64,000 nt of DNA from Variovorax sp. PBS-H4. Lineage in GTDB: Bacteria; Pseudomonadota; Gammaproteobacteria; Burkholderiales; Burkholderiaceae_C. Below, piece after piece: positions 16,510-25,877 of this stretch. The stretch covers positions 434,001 to 498,000 of the forward strand of contig NZ_LR594675.1 of the NCBI RefSeq assembly GCF_901827205.1, given 5' to 3'. Every line of letters begins with the position of its first letter. Position 1 is the first letter of the stretch. A model generated the notes under the pieces. The model worked only from the letters and a program-made list of their open reading frames with translations, searched no databases and was not told where the DNA came from. A program made the translations under genes and the position numbers.

Positions 16510-18063
16510 ATGCAACTCAATCCCGCAGAAATTTCCGAGCTGATCAAGAGCCGCATCGAGGGCCTTGGCGTCAGCGCGAACATCCGCAACGAGGGCACCG
16601 TGGTGTCGGTAACCGACGGCATCGTGCGCGTACACGGCCTGTCGGACGCGATGCAGGGCGAAATGCTCGAGTTCCCGCCTTCGCCGGACGGCGCGCCGTC
16701 CTTCGGCTTGGCCCTGAACCTCGAGCGTGACTCCGTCGGCGCCGTGATTCTGGGCGAGTACGAGCACATTTCCGAAGGCGATACCGTCAAGTGCACGGGC
16801 CGCATCCTGGAAGTGCCGGTCGGCCCCGAGCTCATCGGCCGCGTGGTGAACGCGCTGGGCCAGCCGATCGACGGTAAGGGTCCGGTCAACGCCAAGCTCA
16901 CCGACGTGATCGAAAAGGTCGCCCCGGGCGTGATCGCACGGAAGTCGGTCGACCAGCCAATGCAGACCGGCCTCAAGTCCATCGACTCGATGGTGCCGAT
17001 CGGTCGCGGCCAGCGCGAACTGATCATCGGCGACCGCCAGACCGGCAAGTCCGCCGTGGCGATCGACACGATCATCAACCAGAAGGGTCAGAACATGACC
17101 TGCGTCTACGTCGCGATCGGCCAGAAGGCTTCGTCGATCAAGAACGTGGTGCGCGCGCTGGAGCAGGCCGGCGCGATGGACTACACCATCGTGGTTGCCG
17201 CTTCTGCCTCCGAGTCCGCTGCGATGCAGTACGTCGCGGCCTATTCCGGCTGCACGATGGGCGAGTACTTCCGCGACCGCGGCCAGGACGCGCTGATCGT
17301 CTATGACGACCTGTCCAAGCAGGCCGTGGCCTACCGTCAAGTGTCGCTGCTGCTGCGCCGCCCTCCGGGCCGCGAAGCCTATCCCGGCGACGTGTTCTAC
17401 CTGCACAGCCGCCTGCTCGAACGCGCCGCTCGCGTGAACGCCGACTATGTCGAGGCCTTCACCAAGGGTGAGGTCAAGGGCAAGACCGGCTCCCTGACGG
17501 CACTGCCGATCATCGAAACGCAGGCCGGCGACGTGTCCGCCTTCGTGCCGACCAACGTGATCTCGATCACGGACGGCCAGATCTTCCTGGAAACCAGCCT
17601 GTTCAACGCCGGCATTCGTCCCGCCATCAACGCCGGTATTTCGGTGTCGCGCGTGGGTTCGTCGGCCCAGACCAAGGTCATCAAGGGCCTGTCGGGCGGT
17701 ATCCGTACCGACCTCGCGCAGTACCGCGAACTCGCGGCCTTCGCGCAGTTCGCCTCCGACCTGGACGAAGCCACCCGCAAGCAGCTGGACCGCGGTGCTC
17801 GCGTGACCGAGCTGCTGAAGCAGGCGCAATACAGCCCGCTGCCCATCTCGCTGATGGGCGCTTCGCTGTTCGCTGTCAACAAGGGCTTCATGGACGACCT
17901 CGAGGTCAAGCAGGTGCTTCCGTTCGAGCACGGCCTGCACCAGTTCCTGAAGTCGAGCCATGGCGCGCTACTCGACAAGATCGAGCAGGCCAAGGCGCTC
18001 GACAAGGATTCCGAGGCCGAGTTGACGACGGCGATCACTTCCTTCAAGAAGTCCTTCGCCTGA
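16510..18063 (+). CDS. atpA: F1 ATP synthase subunit alpha
   Basis: Alpha (517 residues) forms the non-catalytic nucleotide-binding sites of F1. The Walker A motif GDRQTGKSAVA lies near residue 170, the Walker B strand is DALIVYDDL, and the late signature PAINAGISVSRVGSSAQ is intact. The N-terminus MQLNPAEISELIKSRI is standard. Upstream AAGAAGGAAAGAG is a strong ribosome site. No anomalies were seen. Confidence 0.97.
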   Translation: MQLNPAEISELIKSRIEGLGVSANIRNEGTVVSVTDGIVRVHGLSDAMQGEMLEFPPSPDGAPSFGLALNLERDSVGAVILGEYEHISEGDTVKCTGRILEVPVGPELIGRVVNALGQPIDGKGPVNAKLTDVIEKVAPGVIARKSVDQPMQTGLKSIDSMVPIGRGQRELIIGDRQTGKSAVAIDTIINQKGQNMTCVYVAIGQKASSIKNVVRALEQAGAMDYTIVVAASASESAAMQYVAAYSGCTMGEYFRDRGQDALIVYDDLSKQAVAYRQVSLLLRRPPGREAYPGDVFYLHSRLLERAARVNADYVEAFTKGEVKGKTGSLTALPIIETQAGDVSAFVPTNVISITDGQIFLETSLFNAGIRPAINAGISVSRVGSSAQTKVIKGLSGGIRTDLAQYRELAAFAQFASDLDEATRKQLDRGARVTELLKQAQYSPLPISLMGASLFAVNKGFMDDLEVKQVLPFEHGLHQFLKSSHGALLDKIEQAKALDKDSEAELTTAITSFKKSFA

Positions 18064-18084
18064 CCGATCCAAGGAGTAGTCTCA

Positions 18085-18960
18085 ATGGCAGCCGGTAAGG
18101 AAATCCGCGGCAAGATCAAATCGGTGGAGAACACCAAGAAGATCACCAAGGCCATGGAAATGGTGGCCGCATCGAAGATGCGCAAGGCGCAGGACCGCAT
18201 GCGTGCCGCCCGGCCGTACAGCGAGAAGATCCGCAACATCGCAGCCAACCTCGGCCAGGCGAACCCGGAGTACACGCACGCCTTCATGAAGGTCAACGAG
18301 GCCAAGGCCGTGGGCTTCATCGTCGTGACGACCGACAAGGGCTTGTGCGGCGGCATGAACACCAACGTGCTGCGCGCCGTGACCGCCAAGCTGCGCGAGC
18401 AGCAGCAGGCCGGCAATGCGGTCGAGGCGGTGGCCATCGGCAACAAGGGCCTGGGCTTTCTCAACCGCATCGGCGCTCGGGTGGTGTCGCATGTCACCCA
18501 ACTGGGCGACACGCCGCACCTGGACAAGCTGATCGGCCCGATGAAGGTGCTGCTCGACGCCTATGCCGAGGGCAAGCTGAGCGCGGTCTACCTGTGCTAC
18601 ACCAAGTTCATCAACACGATGCGCCAGGAGTCGGTGGTCGAGCAGCTGCTGCCGCTGGCCGCCGACGCGCTGAAGATGGAAAAGGGCCAGCACTCCTGGG
18701 ACTACATCTACGAGCCGGATGCGCAGAGCGTGATCGACGAGTTGCTGGTGCGCTATGTGGAGTCCCTGGCTTACCAGGCGGTGGCCGAGAACATGGCGTC
18801 GGAGCAGTCGGCGCGCATGGTCGCGATGAAGGCCGCCACCGATAACGCGGGCAGCGTGATCGACGAGCTCAAGCTGGTCTACAACAAGACTCGCCAGGCC
18901 GGCATCACCAAGGAGCTGTCGGAGATCGTGTCGGGCGCCGCGGCGGCCGCGGGGGTCTGA
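18085..18960 (+). CDS. atpG: F1 ATP synthase subunit gamma
   Basis: Gamma (291 residues) is the rotating central shaft. The N-terminal helix KEIRGKIKSVENTKKITKAMEMVAASKMRKAQ and the C-terminal helix ERM-like segment around 'SARMVAMKAATDNAG' with LVYNKTRQAGITKEL form the coiled coil inside F1. 'TTDKGLCGGMN' is the conserved globular-domain block. Twenty-one bases separate it from atpA. Confidence 0.96.
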   Translation: MAAGKEIRGKIKSVENTKKITKAMEMVAASKMRKAQDRMRAARPYSEKIRNIAANLGQANPEYTHAFMKVNEAKAVGFIVVTTDKGLCGGMNTNVLRAVTAKLREQQQAGNAVEAVAIGNKGLGFLNRIGARVVSHVTQLGDTPHLDKLIGPMKVLLDAYAEGKLSAVYLCYTKFINTMRQESVVEQLLPLAADALKMEKGQHSWDYIYEPDAQSVIDELLVRYVESLAYQAVAENMASEQSARMVAMKAATDNAGSVIDELKLVYNKTRQAGITKELSEIVSGAAAAAGV

Positions 18961-19006
18961 GCCTCGGTTCGACCTCAACCAGATTCAATTTTTATCGGAG
19001 CAGATG

Positions 19007-20422
19007 ATGGCTCAAGAAGCAGCAGTTCAAGGCAAGATCGTTCAATGTATCGGTGCCGTTGTGGACGTGGAGTTCCCGCGTGACCGCATGCCCAAGGTGT
19101 ACGACGCCCTGAAGTACGAAGAAGGCGGCCTGACGCTGGAAGTGCAGCAGCAGCTCGGCGACGGCGTGGTGCGCACCATTGCGCTGGGCTCGTCCGACGG
19201 CCTGCGCCGCGGCATCGTGGTCACCAACACCGGCGCGCCCATCACGGTGCCGGTCGGCAAGGCCACCCTCGGCCGCATCATGGACGTGCTCGGCCGCCCG
19301 ATCGACGAACGCGGCGAGGTGAGCCAGGAGCTCACCGCTTCCATCCACCGCAAGGCCCCCGTCTACGACGAACTGTCGCCCTCGCAGGACTTGCTGGAAA
19401 CCGGCATCAAGGTGATCGACCTGGTGTGCCCGTTCGCCAAGGGCGGCAAGGTGGGCCTGTTCGGCGGCGCCGGCGTGGGCAAGACCGTCAACATGATGGA
19501 GCTCATCAACAACATCGCCAAGGCGCATTCGGGCCTGTCGGTGTTCGCCGGCGTCGGTGAGCGCACCCGCGAGGGCAACGACTTCTATCATGAGATGGCG
19601 GAGTCGGGCGTGGTCAACCTCGAGAACCTTCCCGAGTCGAAAGTGGCCATGGTCTACGGCCAGATGAACGAGCCCCCGGGCAACCGCCTGCGCGTGGCGC
19701 TGACCGGCTTGACCATTGCCGAGTCGTTCCGCGACGAAGGCCGCGACGTGCTCTTCTTCGTAGACAACATCTACCGCTACACGCTCGCCGGAACCGAAGT
19801 GTCCGCGCTGCTGGGCCGCATGCCTTCCGCCGTGGGCTACCAGCCGACGCTGGCCGAGGAAATGGGCCGCCTGCAGGAGCGCATCACCTCCACCAAGGTG
19901 GGCTCGATCACTTCGATCCAGGCCGTGTACGTGCCGGCGGACGACTTGACCGACCCGTCGCCCGCGACCACCTTCGCCCACCTGGATTCCACCGTGGTGC
20001 TGTCGCGCGACATTGCCTCGCTGGGCATCTACCCCGCCGTGGATCCGCTGGACTCGACGTCGCGCCAGCTCGACCCGCACGTGGTCGGCGAGGAGCATTA
20101 CAACGTGGCTCGCGCCGTGCAGGGCACGCTGCAGCGCTACAAGGAACTGCGCGACATCATCGCCATCCTGGGCATGGACGAACTGGCGCCCGACGACAAG
20201 CTGGCCGTGGCTCGCGCCCGCAAGATCCAGCGCTTCCTGTCGCAGCCTTTCCACGTGGCCGAGGTGTTCACCGGCTCGCCGGGCAAGTACGTGCCGCTCG
20301 CCGAGACCATCCGTGGTTTCAAGATGATCGTGAACGGCGAAGCCGACCACCTGCCGGAGCAGGCTTTCTACATGGTGGGCAGCATCGACGAGGCCTTCGA
20401 GAAGGCCAAGAAGGTCGCGTAA
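19007..20422 (+). CDS. atpD: F1 ATP synthase subunit beta
   Basis: Beta (471 residues from the second ATG) carries the catalytic sites. The Walker A motif is GGAGVGKTV (near residue 150), GERTREGND contains the catalytic Glu/Arg region, and the DELSEED-equivalent lies in the C-terminal part around MDELAPDDK. Two adjacent ATG codons (19004 and 19007) are possible. The second is preferred because it stands six bases from the GGAG ribosome site at 18997-19000. Confidence 0.97.
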   Translation: MAQEAAVQGKIVQCIGAVVDVEFPRDRMPKVYDALKYEEGGLTLEVQQQLGDGVVRTIALGSSDGLRRGIVVTNTGAPITVPVGKATLGRIMDVLGRPIDERGEVSQELTASIHRKAPVYDELSPSQDLLETGIKVIDLVCPFAKGGKVGLFGGAGVGKTVNMMELINNIAKAHSGLSVFAGVGERTREGNDFYHEMAESGVVNLENLPESKVAMVYGQMNEPPGNRLRVALTGLTIAESFRDEGRDVLFFVDNIYRYTLAGTEVSALLGRMPSAVGYQPTLAEEMGRLQERITSTKVGSITSIQAVYVPADDLTDPSPATTFAHLDSTVVLSRDIASLGIYPAVDPLDSTSRQLDPHVVGEEHYNVARAVQGTLQRYKELRDIIAILGMDELAPDDKLAVARARKIQRFLSQPFHVAEVFTGSPGKYVPLAETIRGFKMIVNGEADHLPEQAFYMVGSIDEAFEKAKKVA

Positions 20423-20443
20423 AGCGGCTGTTTAGGAATCCAG

Positions 20444-20863
20444 ATGGCAAACACGATTCACGTCGACGTGGTCAGCGCCGAAGAGTCCATCTTCTCTGGC
20501 GAGGCCAAGTTTGTCGCGCTGCCAGGTGAAGCGGGCGAGCTCGGCATCTACCCGCGCCACACGCCGCTGATCACGCGCATTCGTCCCGGCGCTGTGCGCA
20601 TCGAGACGGCAGACGGCGGCGAGGAGTTCGTCTTCGTGGCCGGCGGCATTCTGGAAGTGCAGCCCAACACCGTCACCGTTCTGTCCGACACCGCCATCCG
20701 CGGGAAGGACCTCGATGAAGAGAAGGCCAACAAGTCCAAGGCTGCCGCCGAGGAAGCGCTGAAGAAGGCCAAGAGTGATATCGACATCGCGATGGCCCAG
20801 TCGGAGCTGGCGGTGATGGCCGCCCAGATCGCCGCGCTGCGCAAGTACCGCCAGAAGAAGTAG
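20444..20863 (+). CDS. atpC: F1 ATP synthase subunit epsilon
   Basis: Epsilon (139 residues) is the last gene of the operon. It has an N-terminal beta sandwich (HVDVVSAEESIFSGEAKFVALPGEAGELGI) and a C-terminal helical hairpin (about 88-139) ending LRKYRQKK, the regulatory domain that inhibits ATP hydrolysis in other bacteria. It begins 21 bases after atpD and is followed within 25 bases by a strong terminator. Confidence 0.96.
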   Translation: MANTIHVDVVSAEESIFSGEAKFVALPGEAGELGIYPRHTPLITRIRPGAVRIETADGGEEFVFVAGGILEVQPNTVTVLSDTAIRGKDLDEEKANKSKAAAEEALKKAKSDIDIAMAQSELAVMAAQIAALRKYRQKK

Positions 20864-20886
20864 GCGGGCCTGCGCCTTGCACCAAC

Positions 20887-20910
20887 AAGCCGCCTTCGGG
20901 CGGCTTTTTT
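20887..20910 (+). terminator. Rho-independent terminator of the atp operon
   Basis: An 8-bp stem AAGCCGCC/GGCGGCTT closed by a TTCG tetraloop is followed directly by a run of T residues. The TTCG loop is unusually stable. It lies 23 bases after atpC and no gene on the opposite strand uses it. Confidence 0.92.
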
Positions 20911-20979
20911 GTCGATGAAGGCATTCATGAGTCGCACGGCCGCACGGCCGCCCGGAGGCTCGCCGCCTCCTCTCCGAGC

Positions 20980-21034
20980 TTGACAACCCGACTTCGATCC
21001 ATATTCGTCCGAAGTTCAATCTTGTTCGGCTGAA
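20980..21034 (+). promoter_or_regulatory. Candidate promoter and operator region of the ROK/ABC operon
   Basis: A perfect TTGACA (20980-20985) is followed after 16 bases by a poor -10 (TATTCG, 21002-21007). Two related short inverted repeats, TTCGTCCGAA (21004-21013) and TTCGGCTGAA (21025-21034), start 21 bases apart, about two helical turns. They cover and follow the putative -10, as expected for a repressor site. The ROK regulator encoded 80 bases downstream is the natural candidate ligand; this is inferred. Confidence 0.35.
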
Positions 21035-21113
21035 GCACTGCGCCTAGTATTCGGATCGCCGGAGGCAGCCGCACTGCGCCGGACGGCAACGAACAACAAC
21101 GGAGACGACGCGC

Positions 21114-22316
21114 TTGGCACCCTGGAGCGGCCTCACTGCCGACGAGATGGCGCTGCTGGAAACGACCTTCTGGTCGGCCGGCGGCTCTCGCCATGCCATG
21201 GCCGAGCGGTTGGGCTTTTCCAAGAGCAAGGCCAATGCGCTGATCGCCGGACTGGTCGAGCAGGGGCTGTTGGCCGAGGCCGGCCTGCAGCGCTCCTCGG
21301 GCGGGCGCCGTGCCGAGAACCTGCAGCTGAATGAAGGCCTCGGCGTGCTCGTCGGCGTGGACATCGGCGCCACCAGCCTCGATGTCGCCGTGCTGCGGCC
21401 CGACCTGAGCGTGCTGGCCCAGCACGGCGAGCCCGCCGACGTGCGGGAAGGCCCCGGCGTCGTGCTGGCGCGCGTCCGCGCGCTGATGCGCGAGCTGCTG
21501 GGCGGCTGCGGCTTCGGACCAAAGCAGGTGATCGGCATCGGCATCGGCGTGCCCGGCCCGGTGAATTTCGAGGTCGGCCAACTCGTGAACCCGCCGTTGA
21601 TGCCCGCCTGGGACAGCTTCTCGATCCGCGACTACCTCCGCGAGGACTACGCTGCGCCAGTATTCGTCGACAACGACGTGAACCTCATGGCGCTCGGCGA
21701 GCTCTGGCGCCTGAAGCGCTCGCTCTCCGACTTCCTTGTCATCAAGGTCGGTACCGGAATCGGCTGCGGCATCGTCTGCCACGGCGAGGTGTACCGCGGC
21801 GCGGCGGGCTCGGCCGGGGACGTGGGCCACATCTGCGTCGACCAGGAAGGGCCGCTGTGTCATTGCGGCAACCTGGGCTGCGTCGAGGCGATGGCCGCCG
21901 GCCCGGCCATCACCCGCATGGCGGTACAGGCGGCGGAAGCGGGCGAGAGCCGCGCGCTGGCCGAGAGGCTGCGCGCACAGGGCCGCATCGACGCAGTCGA
22001 CGTAGGCCAGGCCAGTCGTGCCGGGGATGCCGCCGCCAATGCGATCGTGCAGCGCGCCGGGCAACTGATCGGGCAGATGCTGGCCTCGATCGTCAACTTC
22101 TTCAATCCGTCGCACGTGTTCATCGGCGGCGGCATCACCCGCATCGGGCCGCTGTTCCTGGCTGCGCTGCGCCAGAGCGTCTACCAGCGCTCCCTGGCCC
22201 TGTCGACGCGCCATTTGGAAATCCAGTACACGCCGCTGGGTGCACAGGCCGGGCTGGTGGGCGCCGGCGTGCTCGCAATGCACGAGACGCTCAAGGCCCG
22301 GGGGGTCGCGCCATGA
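21114..22316 (+). CDS. ROK-family transcriptional regulator
   Basis: The protein (400 residues) has an N-terminal winged helix (about residues 8-75, HAMAERLGFSKSKANALIAGLVEQGLL) and a C-terminal ROK sugar-kinase-like domain. That domain has GVDIGATSLDVAV (phosphate loop), the zinc-binding motif CHCGNLGCVEA and the NPSHVFIGGGI segment. Such proteins are usually repressors released by a sugar or sugar phosphate. The start is TTG at 21114 after AACGGAGACG; ATG at 21147 would trim 11 residues. Its stop overlaps the ABC ATPase start by four bases, so it controls and is cotranscribed with the transporter. Confidence 0.88.
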   Translation: MAPWSGLTADEMALLETTFWSAGGSRHAMAERLGFSKSKANALIAGLVEQGLLAEAGLQRSSGGRRAENLQLNEGLGVLVGVDIGATSLDVAVLRPDLSVLAQHGEPADVREGPGVVLARVRALMRELLGGCGFGPKQVIGIGIGVPGPVNFEVGQLVNPPLMPAWDSFSIRDYLREDYAAPVFVDNDVNLMALGELWRLKRSLSDFLVIKVGTGIGCGIVCHGEVYRGAAGSAGDVGHICVDQEGPLCHCGNLGCVEAMAAGPAITRMAVQAAEAGESRALAERLRAQGRIDAVDVGQASRAGDAAANAIVQRAGQLIGQMLASIVNFFNPSHVFIGGGITRIGPLFLAALRQSVYQRSLALSTRHLEIQYTPLGAQAGLVGAGVLAMHETLKARGVAP

Positions 22317-23821
22317 GCGCCGCCCGCGTCGCCGTCGAATTCGACAATGTCGTCAAGGCCTTCGGGCCGGTGCAAGTGCTGCACGGCGTGAGCTTTTCGC
22401 TGGCGCCTGGCCGCGTCTATGGCCTGCTTGGCGAGAACGGTGCCGGCAAGTCCACGCTGATGAAGATCCTGGCCGGCTACGAGCCGATCACCGGCGGTGC
22501 GGTACGCGTCAACGGCGAGGCGCAGGCTTTCGCGAGCTCACGCGAGGCCGAGGCGCTGGGCATCGTGCTGATCCACCAGGAGTTCAACCTGGCCGAGGAC
22601 TTGAGCGTGGCGCAGAACATATTTCTGGGCCACGAAAAAAAGCAGGGCTTCCTGCTCGACGACGCCGCGATGGACCGCGATGCCGCGGCCGCACTCGCGC
22701 AGGTCGGCCTGAAGGTCGACCCCCGCACCAAGGTGCGCCGCCTGATCGTGGCCGAGAAGCAACTGGTCGAGATCGCCAAGGCGGTCTCGCGCCATGCCCG
22801 CCTGCTCGTGATGGATGAGCCCACCGCCACGCTCACGCCCGGCGAGACCGAGCGGCTGTTCCGCCTCATAGCGCAACTGCGCGATGACGGCGTGACCATC
22901 GTCTACATCTCGCACAAGCTCGACGAGGTCGAGCGCGTCACCGACGAGGTGATCGTGATGCGCGACGGCCGCTTCGTCACGCGCGCCCCCACTGCCGAGC
23001 TCACGCGTCACCAGATGGCGAACCTGATGGTGGGCCGCGAACTGGCCGACCTCTACCCGCCACGCGACCCCGTCGTCGCGCACCCGGTGCCGGCCATGCA
23101 GGTGCGCGATTTCAGCGTCCCCGGCTGGGCCGACAAGGCCAGCTTCGAAGTGCGCCCTGGCGAGATCCTGGGCTTCGCCGGCCTGGTCGGCGCCGGCCGC
23201 ACGGAGCTCTTCGAAGGACTGCTCGGCCTGCGGCCCTCGAGCGGTGGCAGCGTCGAGATCGGCGGCAAGTCCGTTCAGCTGCGCAATCCACGCGACGCTG
23301 CCCGGCACGGCCTCACCTATCTCAGCGAGGACCGCAAGGGCAAGGGCCTGCACGTTCACCTGGGCCTGCGCCAGAACCTCACGCTGATGGCGCTGGAGCG
23401 CTATGCCCAGCCCTGGCTCAAGACGGAGGCCGAACGCAGCGCATTGGCCGCGGCAGTGAAGGACTTCGGCATTCGCACCGGCGATCTGGAGGCGCGCGCC
23501 TCCTCGCTCTCGGGCGGCAACCAGCAGAAGCTCGCACTGGCCAAGGTGCTCCAGCCGAAGCCGAAGGTGGTGGTGCTCGACGAACCCACGCGCGGCGTCG
23601 ACGTCGGCGCCAAGCGGGACATCTACTTCCTGATCCAGCGGCTCGCTCGCGAGGGGCTGGCCGTGATCGTCGTCTCTTCCGAACTGATGGAGCTGATCGG
23701 CCTGTGCCACCGCGTCGCGGTGATGCGCGCCGGCCGGCTCGTCGCCACGCTGGACGCGAGCCAATTGACCGAAGAGGAACTCATCGCCCATGCCACCGGA
23801 ACCGCAGCAAGCCACGCCTGA
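22313..23821 (+). CDS. Ribose-type sugar ABC transporter ATP-binding protein (tandem ATPase)
   Basis: This is a two-domain ATPase (502 residues) of the RbsA/MglA family, which powers carbohydrate uptake. Domain 1 has Walker A GENGAGKST, a degenerate signature (RLIVAEKQLVEIAKA) and Walker B LLVMDEPTATLT. Domain 2 has the degenerate P-loop LVGAGRTEL typical of the family, then an intact signature LSGGNQQKLALAK and DEPTRGVDVGAK. The ATG overlaps the ROK gene and its 3' end overlaps the permease gene by 32 bases. The substrate is probably a monosaccharide or polyol. Confidence 0.9.
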   Translation: MSAARVAVEFDNVVKAFGPVQVLHGVSFSLAPGRVYGLLGENGAGKSTLMKILAGYEPITGGAVRVNGEAQAFASSREAEALGIVLIHQEFNLAEDLSVAQNIFLGHEKKQGFLLDDAAMDRDAAAALAQVGLKVDPRTKVRRLIVAEKQLVEIAKAVSRHARLLVMDEPTATLTPGETERLFRLIAQLRDDGVTIVYISHKLDEVERVTDEVIVMRDGRFVTRAPTAELTRHQMANLMVGRELADLYPPRDPVVAHPVPAMQVRDFSVPGWADKASFEVRPGEILGFAGLVGAGRTELFEGLLGLRPSSGGSVEIGGKSVQLRNPRDAARHGLTYLSEDRKGKGLHVHLGLRQNLTLMALERYAQPWLKTEAERSALAAAVKDFGIRTGDLEARASSLSGGNQQKLALAKVLQPKPKVVVLDEPTRGVDVGAKRDIYFLIQRLAREGLAVIVVSSELMELIGLCHRVAVMRAGRLVATLDASQLTEEELIAHATGTAASHA

Positions 23822-24815
23822 AGCCGCGGGCGCCATGCACCGCAGCGAAACCCGGCCTCGCTGGACCGAGCGCCTGCACGGCCTCGGCCCGGTCATCGGC
23901 CTGGTCCTGCTTTGCATCGCCGGCACCTTGCTCAACGGCGACTTCGCCACTGTCGACAACGCCATGAACGTGCTCACCCGCACCGCCTTCATCGGCATCA
24001 TCGCAGTGGGCATGTGCTTCGTGATCATCTCGGGCGGCATCGATCTCTCGGTGGGCTCGATGGCCGCGCTGATCGCGGGCTGCGTGATCATGTTCATCAA
24101 CGCGATGGGGCCGGCACTCGGCTCTCCGCTGCTGGCGGTCATCATGGGTGCAGTGCTCGCGGTGGTGCTGGGCGCGGTCTTCGGACTGGCGCACGGCCTG
24201 CTGATCACGAAGGGGCGCATCGAGCCCTTCATCGTGACGCTCGGCACGCTGGGCATCTTCCGCGCCTATCTCACCTACTTCGCGGACGGCGGCGCGCTCA
24301 CGCTGGACAACGATCTGTCCGACCTCTACGCCCCGGTCTACTACGCGAGCCTGCTGGGCATCCCGGTGCCGGTGTGGGTGTTCCTGGTCGTCGCGGTGAT
24401 CGGCGGCGTGATCCTCAACCGCACGGCCTATGGCCGCTACGTACAGGCCATCGGCTCGAACGAGCAGGTCGCGCGCTACGCTGCCGTGGGTGTCGACGGC
24501 GTGAAGATCCTTACCTACGTGCTGCTGGGCGTTTGCGTGGGCATCGCCACGCTGCTCTACGTGCCGCGGCTGGGCTCGGCCTCGCCCACCACCGGCCTGC
24601 TGTGGGAGCTGGAGGCGATCGCCGCGGTGATCGTCGGCGGAACCGCGCTCAAGGGCGGTGCCGGCAGCATTACCGGCACCGTCATCGGCGCGATCCTGCT
24701 TTCGGTCATCAGCAACATCCTCAACCTCACCAGCATCATCAGCGTGTACCTCAATGCCGCGGTGCAGGGCTTCGTGATCATCGTGGTCGCTTTCCTCCAG
24801 CGCGGGCGCCGCTAG
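23790..24815 (+). CDS. Ribose-type sugar ABC transporter permease
   Basis: The inner-membrane permease (341 residues) is of the RbsC family with eight to ten helices. Family blocks include GMCFVIISGGIDLSVGSMAAL, KGRIEPFIVTLGTLGIFR, GRYVQAIGSNEQVARYAAV and IAAVIVGGTALKGGAGSITGT. It starts within the end of the ATPase gene. A second in-frame ATG (residue 16) is also plausible. It pairs with the upstream ATPase and downstream binding protein. Confidence 0.9.
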   Translation: MPPEPQQATPEAAGAMHRSETRPRWTERLHGLGPVIGLVLLCIAGTLLNGDFATVDNAMNVLTRTAFIGIIAVGMCFVIISGGIDLSVGSMAALIAGCVIMFINAMGPALGSPLLAVIMGAVLAVVLGAVFGLAHGLLITKGRIEPFIVTLGTLGIFRAYLTYFADGGALTLDNDLSDLYAPVYYASLLGIPVPVWVFLVVAVIGGVILNRTAYGRYVQAIGSNEQVARYAAVGVDGVKILTYVLLGVCVGIATLLYVPRLGSASPTTGLLWELEAIAAVIVGGTALKGGAGSITGTVIGAILLSVISNILNLTSIISVYLNAAVQGFVIIVVAFLQRGRR

Positions 24816-24894
24816 CAGGGTCGTTGCCGAGAGCTCGAAGCATCAGGAATCCAAAGAGTTTTCAGACGACGTTTTTTCAACAAGGAGACAGCAA

Positions 24895-25854
24895 ATGAAT
24901 CCCATCACCCGACGCCTGGCACTCACCGCGGTCGCCACTGCATTGGCCGCAGGTCCGGCCCTGGCGGCCGAGAAAGTCAATCTCGGCGTTTCGATCCCGG
25001 CCGCGACGCACAGCTTCATGGGCGGCATCAACTACTGGGCCAACCAGGCGAAGAAGGACCTGGAGAAAGAACACAAGGACCTCAAAATCACCATCAAGAC
25101 GGCGGCAAACGCGCCCGAGCAGGCCAACCAGCTGCAGGACCTCTCGACAGTGACCAAGATCAATGCGCTGGTGATCTTCCCCTTCGAATCCGCCGCACTC
25201 ACCAAGCCGGTCGCCCAGGTGAAGGCCAAGGGAACCTATGTCACGGTGGTCGACCGCGGCCTGACCGACACCAGCGCGCAGGACGCCTACGTGGCCGGCG
25301 ACAACACCGCCTTCGGCAAGATCCCGGCCGAGTACATCGCCAAGAAGCTCAACGGCAAGGGCGACATCGTGGCGCTGCGCGGCATTGCCACCACGCTGGA
25401 CAACGAGCGCATGGACGCCTTCAACGGCGTGCTGAAGAACTACCCCGACATCAAGCTGCTCGACGCCAAGTACGCCAACTGGAACAGGGACGACGCCTTC
25501 AAGGTCACGCAGGACTACCTGACGCGCTTCAAGAAGATCGACGCCATCTGGGCGGCCGACGACGACATGGCCGTCGGTGTGCTCAAGGCGATCGAGCAGG
25601 CCAAGCGCGACGATATCAAGGTCATCTTCGGCGGCGCGGGTGCCAAGGGCATGGTCAAGACCGTGCTTGACGGCAAGGACCCACGCATCCAGGCCGACGT
25701 CAGCTACTCGCCCAAGTTCATCTACGACGCCATCAAGCTCACGGCCGAGGCGCGCCTCAAGGGCGAGAAGCTGCCCGCGACGACGATCATTCCGTCGGTG
25801 CTGATCACCAAGGAAAACGCCAAGGACTTCTACCACCCGAACTCGCCGTTCTGA
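24895..25854 (+). CDS. Ribose-type sugar ABC transporter substrate-binding protein
   Basis: This periplasmic binding protein (319 residues) has a clear signal peptide (about residues 1-24, ending ALAAGPALA before AEKVNLG). The mature part is an RbsB-type (Peripla_BP_4) fold: GVSIPAATHSFMGGINYWANQA at the start, NALVIFPFESAAL and VDRGLTDTSAQDAYVAGDN around the ligand pocket, and IDAIWAADDDMAVGVLKAIEQA in the second lobe. Strong ribosome site AAGGAGAC. The sugar cannot be deduced from the sequence. Confidence 0.9.
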   Translation: MNPITRRLALTAVATALAAGPALAAEKVNLGVSIPAATHSFMGGINYWANQAKKDLEKEHKDLKITIKTAANAPEQANQLQDLSTVTKINALVIFPFESAALTKPVAQVKAKGTYVTVVDRGLTDTSAQDAYVAGDNTAFGKIPAEYIAKKLNGKGDIVALRGIATTLDNERMDAFNGVLKNYPDIKLLDAKYANWNRDDAFKVTQDYLTRFKKIDAIWAADDDMAVGVLKAIEQAKRDDIKVIFGGAGAKGMVKTVLDGKDPRIQADVSYSPKFIYDAIKLTAEARLKGEKLPATTIIPSVLITKENAKDFYHPNSPF

Positions 25855-25877
25855 GCTTGTCGAATCACGGGTACCGG